From Halorarius halobius (GTDB taxonomy: Archaea > Halobacteriota > Halobacteria > Halobacteriales > Haloarculaceae), in the NCBI RefSeq assembly GCF_024298865.1, contig NZ_CP101163.1, positions 1-64,000 on the forward strand: a DNA stretch of 64,000 bases, read 5' to 3'. The notes below the pieces were generated by a model. The model ran no database searches, had not been told where the DNA came from, and saw nothing but the letters and a program-made list of their open reading frames with translations. Shown here one piece after another: positions 36,230 to 44,476 of the stretch. Position numbers and translations under genes: made by a program. Within the stretch, counting starts at the first letter, position 1. Each line of letters opens with the position of its first letter.

Positions 36230-39200
36230 CCTCTAATGTATTTTCAATCCGTTCGACCGCATCCTCCTCAAACCCATAGAGAGTATAAACAATACGATTT
36301 ACAAGATTATCTGATTTCTCAATTTTGTCCTTCAGTTCATCAGCTCGTTCCTTAGTCGTAAGATATCGATCTAAGCCATCGGAAATATCAGATAACTCGG
36401 GGAGTGTGAGACTTTCGAGCCTATCAACAGGCGAGTTGGTTTTCGTTGCCGTCTCACGGAAGCCAGCGAATCCGTCACCTCTCTCAATGGCCACAGGAAC
36501 GAATTCCTTGATTAGAGTCGCTTTCTCCTCAGTTAAGCCTACAAATTCCATTGCCGAATAGTAATCAGTCTCTGTGTACCCCCACTGATCGGTTTCATAT
36601 TCCTCCGGTTCTTCGGGTTTGTACCGTGCAGTAATATCGATCGTAATCTTGGAACCCGACTCCTTGACCCTCACGTCTTCAGCCCTAAGGCTGTCCTGTG
36701 TCTCAGTGGTCTCCGAAATGATTGAATCGCCAACTCCAGTCGGAGGTTGATACTCAGCGAGTTCACCTAATTGATCTCCGTCTGAATAGGAGCCAAAGTA
36801 GTCTAAAATATTCAGATTCAGCTCATGGTGCTGGTTTTTAAGACGGATTATTTCCTCAACCAGGAAGCCGAGGAAATCATGGGTGGCCCCACTACTAACT
36901 TCAAGCTCATCCGTCAGCACCGGACATCTCACCTGAGTACTGCCCTCAACGAATTCGTCATACCACTCGTGGCACCGACTCAAAGCAGCCTCATCTGCAT
37001 CAGTTGAGATCTCTGGGAGAGAGAAGGGATTGAGGTAGTTGGTCTTGAAGGTAAAGTATCCCCCTCGCAGAGTATAGCCCGTGTTACTTAGGAAGAACCA
37101 GAGAACGGGGCTGTTCAAGACTGCTAATATGTACTCTGGTGAGAGCTGTGTTGACTCCTGCGTGAGGAGGCCATAAACCTTCGTAGTATGGTAAGTCCCA
37201 TCAGGATCGTACGTGAAGTTGGGGCCATAGCTGATCTCTGGCGTGACGATCTTTTCTTTCTGGAACTCCGTCAGATTTTTTGGATAGACATAGTCGTACC
37301 ACCGATTATGGTCCATTTTGCCACCCTCCCTCCCTCTAAGATCCTCCTCATGTCGCTTGAGGTACTCGTAGGTCCTCGGATACTTCTTTTCCAATTCATC
37401 TTCTTCAACAAATTCTGAATTGTCGCCATCGATATGATACGGGAAGATCACCCAGTATCGCGGATTCAGAGGCTCATACCGATGTACGTCCTCTCCTTTA
37501 AGAAACGGTTTCAATAGATCAGGTTCAAGATGCCACGTCTCCTCATCAACTTGATCCACTACTTCGATTAGCCCATCATCTGTTGTCTCTCCAGTTTGCT
37601 CTAAGAGGTAAATACGGTCTGCGCTTGTCTGTAACCCGACAAATATGTCCGTAGTTTCCTCTAACGTTGGTCCTGCCTGTTCTATGGTATCCAGTACTTC
37701 CTTAACTTCCTCAGTACGGAATATCCATGGCTCTTCTGAATAATCTGCGGGGATTTCTCGGTGTTCAACTGACTTGTCTGTAATCAGCTGTTCAGGGTTT
37801 GTTTGTGCGTATTGGAAGGTGTCGTTATTCCCCTTCCTCAATAATAGGATACAGGTATAGACGGAAACTTGATCCCATACTTGTTTGTGACCAAACGAAG
37901 TGACTTGATAGAGTGCCTGTTCTTCAGAAAGGTAACTTCGAAGGCCCTCACCAAAGTCCCCTTGGAAGAATTTGTGAGGTTCAATATAACCCAATATACC
38001 GTCTTCAGAAAGGAGGTCGTATCCCTGTTCTGTGAAGTTAACATAAATGTCAAAGTTCCCAGTCGCAGATTCGTAGCGTGATATATAATAATCGGCAACA
38101 TCAGGATTTGCCTCTCTGATCGTTTGAATCCGCATATACGGCGGGTTCCCGAGAACAGCATCAAACCCAGGATCATCAGCATCTTCCCCATCCGCAGTAT
38201 AGAATACTTCTGGGTATTCTAACTTCCAATGGAAGTAGTTATCAAGATCTGCCCACTTTTGAGCATCTTGATACCATTGCATTTCAGCGAGCGTGTTCCA
38301 TTCCTCATCATCTTCCAGTGAAGCTGCCATTCTTTCGTAGGCATCATCTGGAATGTTGTCTAATCCGAAGTCTTCCGCTGTACGGACATTCGCCATAGCC
38401 TCAAGCCGCTGTCGAAGCTTATTCCGCTCAAACTCGTCGTACTTGGCCTCCATCTGCTTGACATCAGCGAGATCCTGGTTCTCGATGGCGATGAAGTCCT
38501 GATAGATTCGCATTAGCTGTTCGATGGTCCCCTTCCGGGCCACACCGAAGTCAGCGAGTGTCGCGTTCTGCCCGTCACCACCAGCATCGGACTCCAGTTC
38601 CTCAATTTCCTCAATGTCGCTCCCGACCAACGAATTCCCCGTCTTCAGGTGGTGGTCCAGGAACGCGAGCGGCTGTTCAGCAGCGAGCGTCCGAAGCCAG
38701 AGGGACACTTTCGCGAGCTCGACGGCCAGCGGGTTTAGGTCAACTCCGTAGATGCAGCGCTGTGCGACCTGCCGACGGGCCCAGTTGATGTCGTGCTCCT
38801 CGTCGACAGTCTCGATCCCTTGCTGTGCAGCTTGCCGCTCCTGAGCATCGATGATCTCACGAGCGAGGTAGTCAATTGCGCTCGTCAGGAAGTGGCCGCT
38901 TCCCATCGCAGGATCGAGGATTTTGAGGTCGAAAATGCGCTCTGCGAATTCCGCTGCAAAGCCACGCTCACCTCGGGCACTCTGTGCCATAAGGTCGTTC
39001 CGGATGTCCGTGACGAGCGGTTCCAGCGTCTCCTCGACGATGTACTCAACGACGTACTCCGGCGTGTAGTACGACCCCGTCGCCTTCCGTTCCCCAGACC
39101 CGGTCGTAAGGTGGACTTCCCCCTTCTCGACGATCACCTCGTCACCCTCGTCGGCGGGAACGTACTCACCGTCCTCCAGCGCGAGCGGTTCGTCGGCGAC

Positions 39201-40523
39201 GTCAAGCTGATACTCGAGAAGCCCTTCGTAGATGCTCCCGAGGTGGCGGACGTCCAGCGACGAGTAGTCGACGAAGATCTTCCCGCCGCCGTTGCCGTTC
39301 TGACTCCGGGTGAGCAGTTCGATCACTTGAGCGAGGTAGGCGTCCCCGACCTGGTGGGTCGCGAGGAACCGGGCTTCGACGCTGTCGTCCTCGTCCGGGT
39401 CAGTTCTGAACAGTCCGCCGTTGTACGCTGGGATGTAAAGGTCCTCCTCAGGGATACCGCGCGACTGACTGCCCTGGTCGATGAGTTTGAACAGCTCGTC
39501 CAGTCGGTCCCAGAGGTTGTCTTGCCAGTCGCGATACTTCGGATTCGGGCTGTCGAGTTCTTCAGCGACGTCCTGCTTGAGTGTATTCAGACTGTAGGAT
39601 TCCTCGTAGATCTCGTTGTTCGTATCGAGCAGGTCACGACCCTCACTCTCTGCGTAGAGCACGAAGATGAGCCGGTAGAGGTAGATGAGCGAACTGTCGT
39701 GAATGAGGTCGAGATCCTCTTCGGAGAGGTCGTTGTCCGGGTACTGCATGAATCCCTCCGAGAGCACCTTGATCGCCTCGTAGATGTTGTCCTGGAGGTC
39801 CGCTCCCAACTCCTGGGCGAAGACATTAGACTCGTCGTAGACTTCGTCGAGGAAGCACTCGCCGCTGGAGTCCTCGAGGAATGCGCCGTGCCTGAAGAAG
39901 AGGTAGAAGTATTTGAAATCTTCAAGATCGCCTTTTTCGAGGACGGTCGGCAGGTCGATTTCGTAGTAGGAGTCGAGGCGGTGGCTCGTCGGACCGTAGT
40001 AGAGCCGCCACTTCTTCCCGTCAGTGAGGACGGCCCACCGCGCCGGCGTCTCCTGCAGGTAGACGTGAATCTGGTAGCTCGGGTTCTCGAAGTCCCGCTC
40101 GTGTTCCCCGCTCCCGCGGGTATCGAGCGGACGACCCCAGCGCTTGGCGTCCGCGACGGCGACGGCGTCCTTGTAGAAATCGCCACCTTCCTCGCGGCGC
40201 TCGAACGCACCGCGTGCGGCGTCCTCGGTCTCGAAGAAGCCATAGTCGGGACGGCGCTGGGTCCGGCTGGTACTCTCTTCGACCTCGAAGGGGATACCCA
40301 GTTTCCGGAACATCGGCCGGATAAACTTCTCCTCGAGCTGGGACTCGTTACGCTTGGGAGCCGTACCCTTCTCGCGCTCCCACAGGTCCATGATGTCCGC
40401 TTTCGCCTCGCGGAGGTCCTCGTCGCTAAGCTCGTCCCACACCTCGGTTTCGGGGAGGTGCTCGTCCAGGTAGTAGTTCGAGAACAGGTCGCGATTCGTC
40501 CGGTAGGTGAGTGCCGTTTGCAT
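36222..40523 (-). CDS. Type IIG-like restriction endonuclease-methyltransferase
   Basis: 1433 aa. N-terminal PD-(D/E)xK-type nuclease region: PDYGFF at 92-97 and ADAKRWGRP with Asp125-x-Lys127. The helical linker is followed by an N6-adenine methyltransferase with motif I DPAMGSGHF at 537-545, GVDLNPLAVELAKVSLW, and motif IV NPPY at 793-796. A target-recognition region follows (about 950-1180, RGGYFTFKTNYLNPFSLPEI) and a helical C-terminus. The first 600 codons are GC-rich while the rest is AT-richer, pointing to domain exchange in the specificity half. Starts 4 nt after the AbrB-like gene; the helicase overlaps its end. Confidence 0.9.
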   Translation of the reverse strand: MQTALTYRTNRDLFSNYYLDEHLPETEVWDELSDEDLREAKADIMDLWEREKGTAPKRNESQLEEKFIRPMFRKLGIPFEVEESTSRTQRRPDYGFFETEDAARGAFERREEGGDFYKDAVAVADAKRWGRPLDTRGSGEHERDFENPSYQIHVYLQETPARWAVLTDGKKWRLYYGPTSHRLDSYYEIDLPTVLEKGDLEDFKYFYLFFRHGAFLEDSSGECFLDEVYDESNVFAQELGADLQDNIYEAIKVLSEGFMQYPDNDLSEEDLDLIHDSSLIYLYRLIFVLYAESEGRDLLDTNNEIYEESYSLNTLKQDVAEELDSPNPKYRDWQDNLWDRLDELFKLIDQGSQSRGIPEEDLYIPAYNGGLFRTDPDEDDSVEARFLATHQVGDAYLAQVIELLTRSQNGNGGGKIFVDYSSLDVRHLGSIYEGLLEYQLDVADEPLALEDGEYVPADEGDEVIVEKGEVHLTTGSGERKATGSYYTPEYVVEYIVEETLEPLVTDIRNDLMAQSARGERGFAAEFAERIFDLKILDPAMGSGHFLTSAIDYLAREIIDAQERQAAQQGIETVDEEHDINWARRQVAQRCIYGVDLNPLAVELAKVSLWLRTLAAEQPLAFLDHHLKTGNSLVGSDIEEIEELESDAGGDGQNATLADFGVARKGTIEQLMRIYQDFIAIENQDLADVKQMEAKYDEFERNKLRQRLEAMANVRTAEDFGLDNIPDDAYERMAASLEDDEEWNTLAEMQWYQDAQKWADLDNYFHWKLEYPEVFYTADGEDADDPGFDAVLGNPPYMRIQTIREANPDVADYYISRYESATGNFDIYVNFTEQGYDLLSEDGILGYIEPHKFFQGDFGEGLRSYLSEEQALYQVTSFGHKQVWDQVSVYTCILLLRKGNNDTFQYAQTNPEQLITDKSVEHREIPADYSEEPWIFRTEEVKEVLDTIEQAGPTLEETTDIFVGLQTSADRIYLLEQTGETTDDGLIEVVDQVDEETWHLEPDLLKPFLKGEDVHRYEPLNPRYWVIFPYHIDGDNSEFVEEDELEKKYPRTYEYLKRHEEDLRGREGGKMDHNRWYDYVYPKNLTEFQKEKIVTPEISYGPNFTYDPDGTYHTTKVYGLLTQESTQLSPEYILAVLNSPVLWFFLSNTGYTLRGGYFTFKTNYLNPFSLPEISTDADEAALSRCHEWYDEFVEGSTQVRCPVLTDELEVSSGATHDFLGFLVEEIIRLKNQHHELNLNILDYFGSYSDGDQLGELAEYQPPTGVGDSIISETTETQDSLRAEDVRVKESGSKITIDITARYKPEEPEEYETDQWGYTETDYYSAMEFVGLTEEKATLIKEFVPVAIERGDGFAGFRETATKTNSPVDRLESLTLPELSDISDGLDRYLTTKERADELKDKIEKSDNLVNRIVYTLYGFEEDAVERIENTLEDD

Positions 40524-40526
40524 ACG

Positions 40527-40718
40527 TTATAGTGGAGTGACGATGAGGAACTGGTCCGTGTCCTTGCTGTCGATGATAGCGTGAGCGACGTCCTTCGTAT
40601 CGGCAACGTCGACGTCGACATCGTCGCCGATCCCGGCTTCAAGCATTTCGAGCTCAGAACCCGAGATGTTCACCCGCCCGGAGTTGCCTGAATTCCGGGC
40701 GATTGTTTTTCGAGTCAT
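40527..40718 (-). CDS. AbrB-like small DNA-binding protein
   Basis: 63 aa from the ATG at 40718. NSGRVNISGSELEMLEAGIG is a swapped-hairpin AbrB-type half-site, followed by DDVDVDV and a FLIVTPL strand. First gene of the operon with the methylase (3-nt gap), helicase and TBP. A dyad and TATA box lie just upstream, so it is probably the operon's autoregulator. No toxin partner is adjacent. Confidence 0.7.
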   Translation of the reverse strand: MTRKTIARNSGNSGRVNISGSELEMLEAGIGDDVDVDVADTKDVAHAIIDSKDTDQFLIVTPL

Positions 40719-40743
40719 TCGCGATGCTTTGCCCAACTGACCG

Positions 40744-40769
40744 CCATTATATAGTCTTTACTTAGACTA
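40744..40769 (-). promoter_or_regulatory. Promoter and dyad of the AbrB-methylase-helicase-TBP operon
   Basis: On the minus strand the TATA element ctatataatgg (about 40743-40753) lies about 30 bp before the ATG at 40718. TAGTCT-N6-AGACTA (40752-40769) is a perfect inverted repeat overlapping its upstream edge. This is a natural place for repression by the AbrB-like first gene product. Confidence 0.55.
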
Positions 40770-40809
40770 TTCCGTCTCGGTTGATACGATTACCAGCATC
40801 GAAGTCACG

Positions 40810-41031
40810 TCAAGCAGGCCGGAGATCACGCCAGCGCACGTCGACAGTTTCGCCATCATCCAATTCAACGCGAAAGAGATACCCCTCCCGTTCATCATCG
40901 GTCACAGCTCCTGCATCGTCAGAAATGATCTCAACAACTGTTCCGCGACGCCCATGGAGTCGATCGTGATCAGGATCCGTCTCATCAGGGATATCAATTC
41001 GAACCGAATCACCGGTGTCGAAGCGTCTCAT
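40810..41031 (-). CDS. Small SH3/KOW-like hypothetical protein
   Basis: 73 aa. MRRFDTGDSVRIDIPDET, then HDRLHGRRGTVVEIISDDAG and GYLFRVELDDGETVDVRWRD form a small beta-barrel pattern like the N-terminus of the helicase two genes downstream. Common in haloarchaea, function unknown. It sits between the defence operon and the TIR/membrane pair, 7 bp after the latter, so it may be the last gene of that unit. Confidence 0.7.
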   Translation of the reverse strand: MRRFDTGDSVRIDIPDETDPDHDRLHGRRGTVVEIISDDAGAVTDDEREGYLFRVELDDGETVDVRWRDLRPA

Positions 41032-41038
41032 AGTGGTT

Positions 41039-41809
41039 TCAGCGGGTTTGAATCCTAAAGAAGATGGCTAAGCCGATTAAGAGGACGCCACCAACACCAA
41101 AACCAACCATCGATGGGTCCGGTAGTGATGGAATGAACCTCTTCACCTGAGGAGTAAGAATGAACCCGCCGGCATATCCTCCGACGGAGATGTATCCAGC
41201 AGCCAATAGGCGGACGAACCACTGTTCCACAATTGTATGCGAGCGGTGATCAGCATCTTCAGCTGGACGAGGATCAACGATTTCTGGGTCGGGTTTCTCT
41301 CGCTTCAAGTATCGCCATTCATCGAGATACATGCGAACAGGGAGAACCGATTCGATCTCATTCAAGATAGCATACCGCGCTTTGTTCAGCCGGCGGTATG
41401 ATTGAAGACTTTGATACCAAAAGTAGCAAATCAGACTACCGAATCCTGATGCGAAGAGAACGATCGCAGCGTTAGTGGTCGTGAGATTGCCGCGGGCGAG
41501 GGCAAAGAGACCGGCCAGTATCGAGGTTAAAATCAGACCGAAAAAGCGGTTCATCTGGACTCGCTGATTGGCTGTCTCGATCGCAACCTCCCCGTAATGT
41601 ATGTACTGCTCCATCAGTCGATTCTTCTCGTCCTCACTTAGATTAGCCAGCGGTCCAGTTGTAACATCTTCCTCCTCAGATGGCTCAGCAGGGTCCCCTC
41701 CGGTGACCTCTTCAGAGTGTTCAGGTTCTGTTTCGGGCGTGTCTCCATCGTCAGTATCGGCGCCATCCTCTGAGAGATCAACCGCCGCTTCGTCGGTTGA
41801 ATCAGGCAT
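41039..41809 (-). CDS. Multi-helix membrane protein coupled to TIR gene (candidate effector)
   Basis: 256 aa from the ATG at 41809, overlapping the TIR stop by 8 nt. A long acidic N-terminus (about 1-70) precedes HYGEVAIETANQRVQMNRFF. Then come two hydrophobic helices (GLILTSILAGLFALA; AAIVLFASGFGSLICYFWYQ), a cytosolic helical hairpin (RYAILNEIESVLPVRMYLDE, WRYLKREKP) and two further helices (LLAAGYISVGGYAGGFIL; FGVGGVLLIGLAIFF). The 2+2 helix layout with an E-x-x-L-P loop recalls SLATT/S-4TM-like membrane effectors of nucleotide-signalled defence; exact family not certain. It probably responds to the coupled TIR protein's signal; that is inference. Confidence 0.7.
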   Translation of the reverse strand: MPDSTDEAAVDLSEDGADTDDGDTPETEPEHSEEVTGGDPAEPSEEEDVTTGPLANLSEDEKNRLMEQYIHYGEVAIETANQRVQMNRFFGLILTSILAGLFALARGNLTTTNAAIVLFASGFGSLICYFWYQSLQSYRRLNKARYAILNEIESVLPVRMYLDEWRYLKREKPDPEIVDPRPAEDADHRSHTIVEQWFVRLLAAGYISVGGYAGGFILTPQVKRFIPSLPDPSMVGFGVGGVLLIGLAIFFRIQTR

Positions 41810-42743
41810 ATTCAGCGAGTGCGTCGACAAGCGAGGCCTTTCGCCATCCTACCTGAGTATCTGCGACTTCTTGGATTTTCTCGGGGACCTTCGATTGTCC
41901 CTCTGGAATGATTGCGATCACCGGCTTGTCCAGTTCATCGGCGAGTTCCAGCTCCTCCGGGATCCAAGTGCTGTGAGCACCGTACATTCCACTACTTACG
42001 ACGACAACCGACGCCGTTTTCATCTGGTTCCGGAGTTCAGAGCGAAGGGCAGACTCGGTATCCACGGGCAGGGGGTCAGTTGAGGGGACACTATGATTCT
42101 GCCACTCGAGCGACGGAACCTCGTCAAGGAAATCAACGATACGCTCGTAGTGTTCGTCGTACTCCCACGAATGGGAGACAAAAACGTTGTACCGCTTGTC
42201 CTCAAGTCGAGTTGCAGCGCGTGCTAAGCGAGGGAGTGATTTCCCAGTATTTCCGCCTGAGGAGGAAGAGGACTCTTGAGTCGACGAGCCTGCAGAGGCC
42301 AAGGCTTCCAGCCCTTTGTAGGCACCATATAGGAGCAAAGCACCGCCAGCGATTTTTTGCCCAGACGAGAGCCCCTGCTGGTTCTGAGTATCGGTAGAAC
42401 TGCGGCTCAGGGAATCGTCGGTCGGGACAAGGCCCGACTGTTGGTCATTCGGCTCGAAGAGCGACGGTTGAGAGGAACTGAGCTCAGGGAGACTGTTATC
42501 CCCAGATTGCGTGACTGTATAAACGGGGCCGAGTTCTCGAACTGTGAACTCCTTTCCGAGATCGTTCCCTTTATAGGTCGGTAGTAGGCGATCTCCATCA
42601 TCGCGATAGAATCCGGTAGGTAGACCGTTGACGGCTGACTTCAGAACGAATCGAACAGCTAATTCGGGGTTTGGACTGCCACGAATATCATCAAACGCAG
42701 CCTCCCAGGTGGTTTTCAATGGGGAGGAGGTGTCTTGGCTCAT
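41802..42743 (-). CDS. ThsB-like TIR protein with N-terminal extension
   Basis: 313 aa. C-terminal 130 residues are a DUF1863/ThsB-type TIR domain (KRYNVFVSHSWEYDEHYERI, SVVVVSSGMYGAHSTWIPEE, KPVIAIIPEGQSKVPEKIQE, VGWRKASLVDAL). The N-terminal about 170 residues start with a small conserved-looking region (NPELAVRFVLKSAVNGLPTG) and continue as a Ser/Gln-rich linker with one hydrophobic segment (IAGGALLLYGAYKGLEALAS). ThsB proteins sense phage and make cyclic ADP-ribose-type signals. Coupled to the downstream membrane protein and divergent from a second TIR gene. No ThsA (SIR2-SLOG) gene is present. Confidence 0.85.
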   Translation of the reverse strand: MSQDTSSPLKTTWEAAFDDIRGSPNPELAVRFVLKSAVNGLPTGFYRDDGDRLLPTYKGNDLGKEFTVRELGPVYTVTQSGDNSLPELSSSQPSLFEPNDQQSGLVPTDDSLSRSSTDTQNQQGLSSGQKIAGGALLLYGAYKGLEALASAGSSTQESSSSSGGNTGKSLPRLARAATRLEDKRYNVFVSHSWEYDEHYERIVDFLDEVPSLEWQNHSVPSTDPLPVDTESALRSELRNQMKTASVVVVSSGMYGAHSTWIPEELELADELDKPVIAIIPEGQSKVPEKIQEVADTQVGWRKASLVDALAEYA

Positions 42744-42871
42744 AACCGTATGAACAATCCGTTTTTAAATAGTATAAGTTCTTCCCCCCTGGAATATCGG
42801 CAGATTTGGATTCCGCATCAGAGAGGACCATAGTACTAAACGGGTAAGCCGTCAATAATTCGCATATAGTT

Positions 42872-43309
42872 ATGAGCTTCAACAGCAGATCCTCAAGCAA
42901 CCGTCGGAGCGAATACCGACTGTTCATCTCGCACTCTTGGGAGTACAGCGACGAGTACAATCGGATGGTAGAACTACTTCGCGACTACCCGAATTTCAGT
43001 TTCCGGAATTACTCAGTACCCGAGGTGGATGAGATAGATGCTGACACCGAAGAGGAGCTGGAACAGGCGCTCCGGGAAGACCAGATCAAGCCAGCTACGG
43101 TCGTAATAATACTTGGAGGGATGTACGTAGCTCACAGCAAATGGATCAAGAAAGAAACTATTTTAGCTGAAATCGAAAGCAAGCCAATTCTGGGTGTTAC
43201 ACCGCGCGGAAACGAGCAGATGCCCAATTTCGTTGAAGACCACGCAGATCAGATTGTGGGTTGGCAAGGAGAGAGCGTGGTAGAGGGGATTCGAAATCTG
43301 GCTGATTAA
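42872..43309 (+). CDS. ThsB-like TIR protein, single domain
   Basis: 145 aa, almost entirely TIR: YRLFISHSWEYSDEYNRMVE, FSFRNYSVPEVDEIDAD, TVVIILGGMYVAHSKWIKKE, KPILGVTPRGNEQMPNFVED and VGWQGESVVEGIRNLAD. It parallels the C-terminal domain of the divergent gene at 41802-42743 residue for residue, so they are paralogues sharing a 128-bp divergent promoter. Having two ThsB proteins is common in Thoeris loci. Confidence 0.88.
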   Translation: MSFNSRSSSNRRSEYRLFISHSWEYSDEYNRMVELLRDYPNFSFRNYSVPEVDEIDADTEEELEQALREDQIKPATVVIILGGMYVAHSKWIKKETILAEIESKPILGVTPRGNEQMPNFVEDHADQIVGWQGESVVEGIRNLAD

Positions 43310-43330
43310 ATCGGTGAGAGTGTGTATGAA

Positions 43331-44386
43331 CTATTGAGGAAGAGTCTGGCTGGCATCAAGACTGTTCCCAACGCCGCGAATCGGGTAGAGTTCAATCGCT
43401 TCGTACTCACCATCACCGTCAATATGCCCCAGTTTTGAAAACAGAGATCGGCTCTTGTCGTTCGGTTCGTCGATGGAGTAGACACCATCCTCGCAGTACT
43501 CCTGGCACCAAGTCTGAATTAACTCCTCAGCAATCCCCCGGCGCCGGTAATGATCCCGGACATACAGCTGTCGAAGAACCTGTATTCCATCCAGCTCTTC
43601 CCAAGTGACGTATCCAGCCGCGTCGTCATCTCGAATATAGAGCAATCCCTGGTGGTTTTCAGGGATATATCGGGCAAAAGAAGAACTCGTGTCACCACCA
43701 TAGCTAGTCATCGCGCCGATGACTCGTTCTGTTTTGTCTATTGGTCGACCATCAGAATACACGAGAAATGAATCTTCGGCACCGATCTCCACGATGTCAT
43801 CCGGAGTCGAATTCGTGAAGAGCCACTCAGCACTGAACACCTCATCAAGATCGATTCTACGACCCTGATACTCGATACCGTATAGGCTCATACAGTTATG
43901 GCAGCGAAATTCTGCTGATTCCTCGATTTCGGACATTCCCGGAACACGCTCAATTGACGGGTCGTCAATCCCTGAGCAATTGCAGTCCTGTCTAAGTTCC
44001 TCAAATTTGTCCCCCTTCCCAGATTGACTATACGGAACAAATCCCATCATCCAATGCTCCTCTAACTTCTCACCGAGTTCCTGAGCGAGTTTTTGAACGA
44101 CTCTCGCGTCTGTTCCCACAAATGCAACGACAGCATCAAGGAGATCGTCTACGTGAATAATCGGGTCCTCGGACAACTCATATTCTGTGAGCAATTGCCA
44201 ACCACCGGGTGCCCGGTAGATCATCCGAAGATCATCTTCACAGAGAAGGGAAACAGCGACGACCTCAATCCCGTCATCAGCTTCGATATAGAGAGGAATC
44301 GTTTGATTAATCTCCTCACGTTGAGCAAGAGTTTCGAGCCAAGCATAGTCCCCGAGACCCGCAGGAAGTGGAATATTCAAACTCAT
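43331..44386 (-). CDS. GNAT-domain protein with unknown N-terminal region
   Basis: 351 aa. Residues about 255-335 are a GNAT acetyltransferase fold (AAGYVTWEELDGIQVLRQLY, VRDHYRRRGIAEELIQTWC with the R-R-x-G-I-A acetyl-CoA loop, EPNDKSRSLFSKLGHID). The N-terminal 240 residues include C-x-C and C-H-N-C pairs (DCNCSG; RCHNCMSLYGI) that could bind zinc. A TATA element (tttataac) is about 30 bp upstream. Convergent with the second TIR gene. Role in the island unknown. Confidence 0.75.
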   Translation of the reverse strand: MSLNIPLPAGLGDYAWLETLAQREEINQTIPLYIEADDGIEVVAVSLLCEDDLRMIYRAPGGWQLLTEYELSEDPIIHVDDLLDAVVAFVGTDARVVQKLAQELGEKLEEHWMMGFVPYSQSGKGDKFEELRQDCNCSGIDDPSIERVPGMSEIEESAEFRCHNCMSLYGIEYQGRRIDLDEVFSAEWLFTNSTPDDIVEIGAEDSFLVYSDGRPIDKTERVIGAMTSYGGDTSSSFARYIPENHQGLLYIRDDDAAGYVTWEELDGIQVLRQLYVRDHYRRRGIAEELIQTWCQEYCEDGVYSIDEPNDKSRSLFSKLGHIDGDGEYEAIELYPIRGVGNSLDASQTLPQ

Positions 44387-44442
44387 TTCCGTATCAGAAA
44401 TCGCTCTGTGACGTTATAAATGATAGGCGACCACCACTATGT

Positions 44443-44454
44443 AGATATATAAAA
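44443..44454 (+). promoter_or_regulatory. TATA box of the DUF262/HNH gene
   Basis: gatatataaaa about 25-30 bp before the ATG at 44477, a clear haloarchaeal core promoter in the divergent gap with the GNAT gene. Confidence 0.6.
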
Positions 44455-44476
44455 CCAGCATACCACAAGACGGAAT

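Noticed and set aside
33485-36355. Several long plus-strand frames (33485-34360, 34874-35380, 35504-36355)
   Set aside because: All are antisense to the SNF2 helicase, whose Walker A, DEAH and motif VI are clear on the minus strand.
33260-40523. Complete DISARM or BREX system
   Set aside because: The helicase and methylase resemble DISARM parts, but DrmA, DrmB and DrmC are absent, as are BrxA/B/C/L and PglZ. It is reported as a separate methylase-helicase-TBP arrangement.
38793-40532. 579-codon open frame on the plus strand
   Set aside because: Antisense to the N-terminal half of the restriction-methylase, which shows nuclease and methylase motifs. The plus product has no recognisable feature.
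39587-40642. 351-codon minus frame rich in Ser, Thr and Arg
   Set aside because: Out-of-frame shadow of the methylase gene; the Ser/Thr/Arg bias is typical of shifted haloarchaeal codons.
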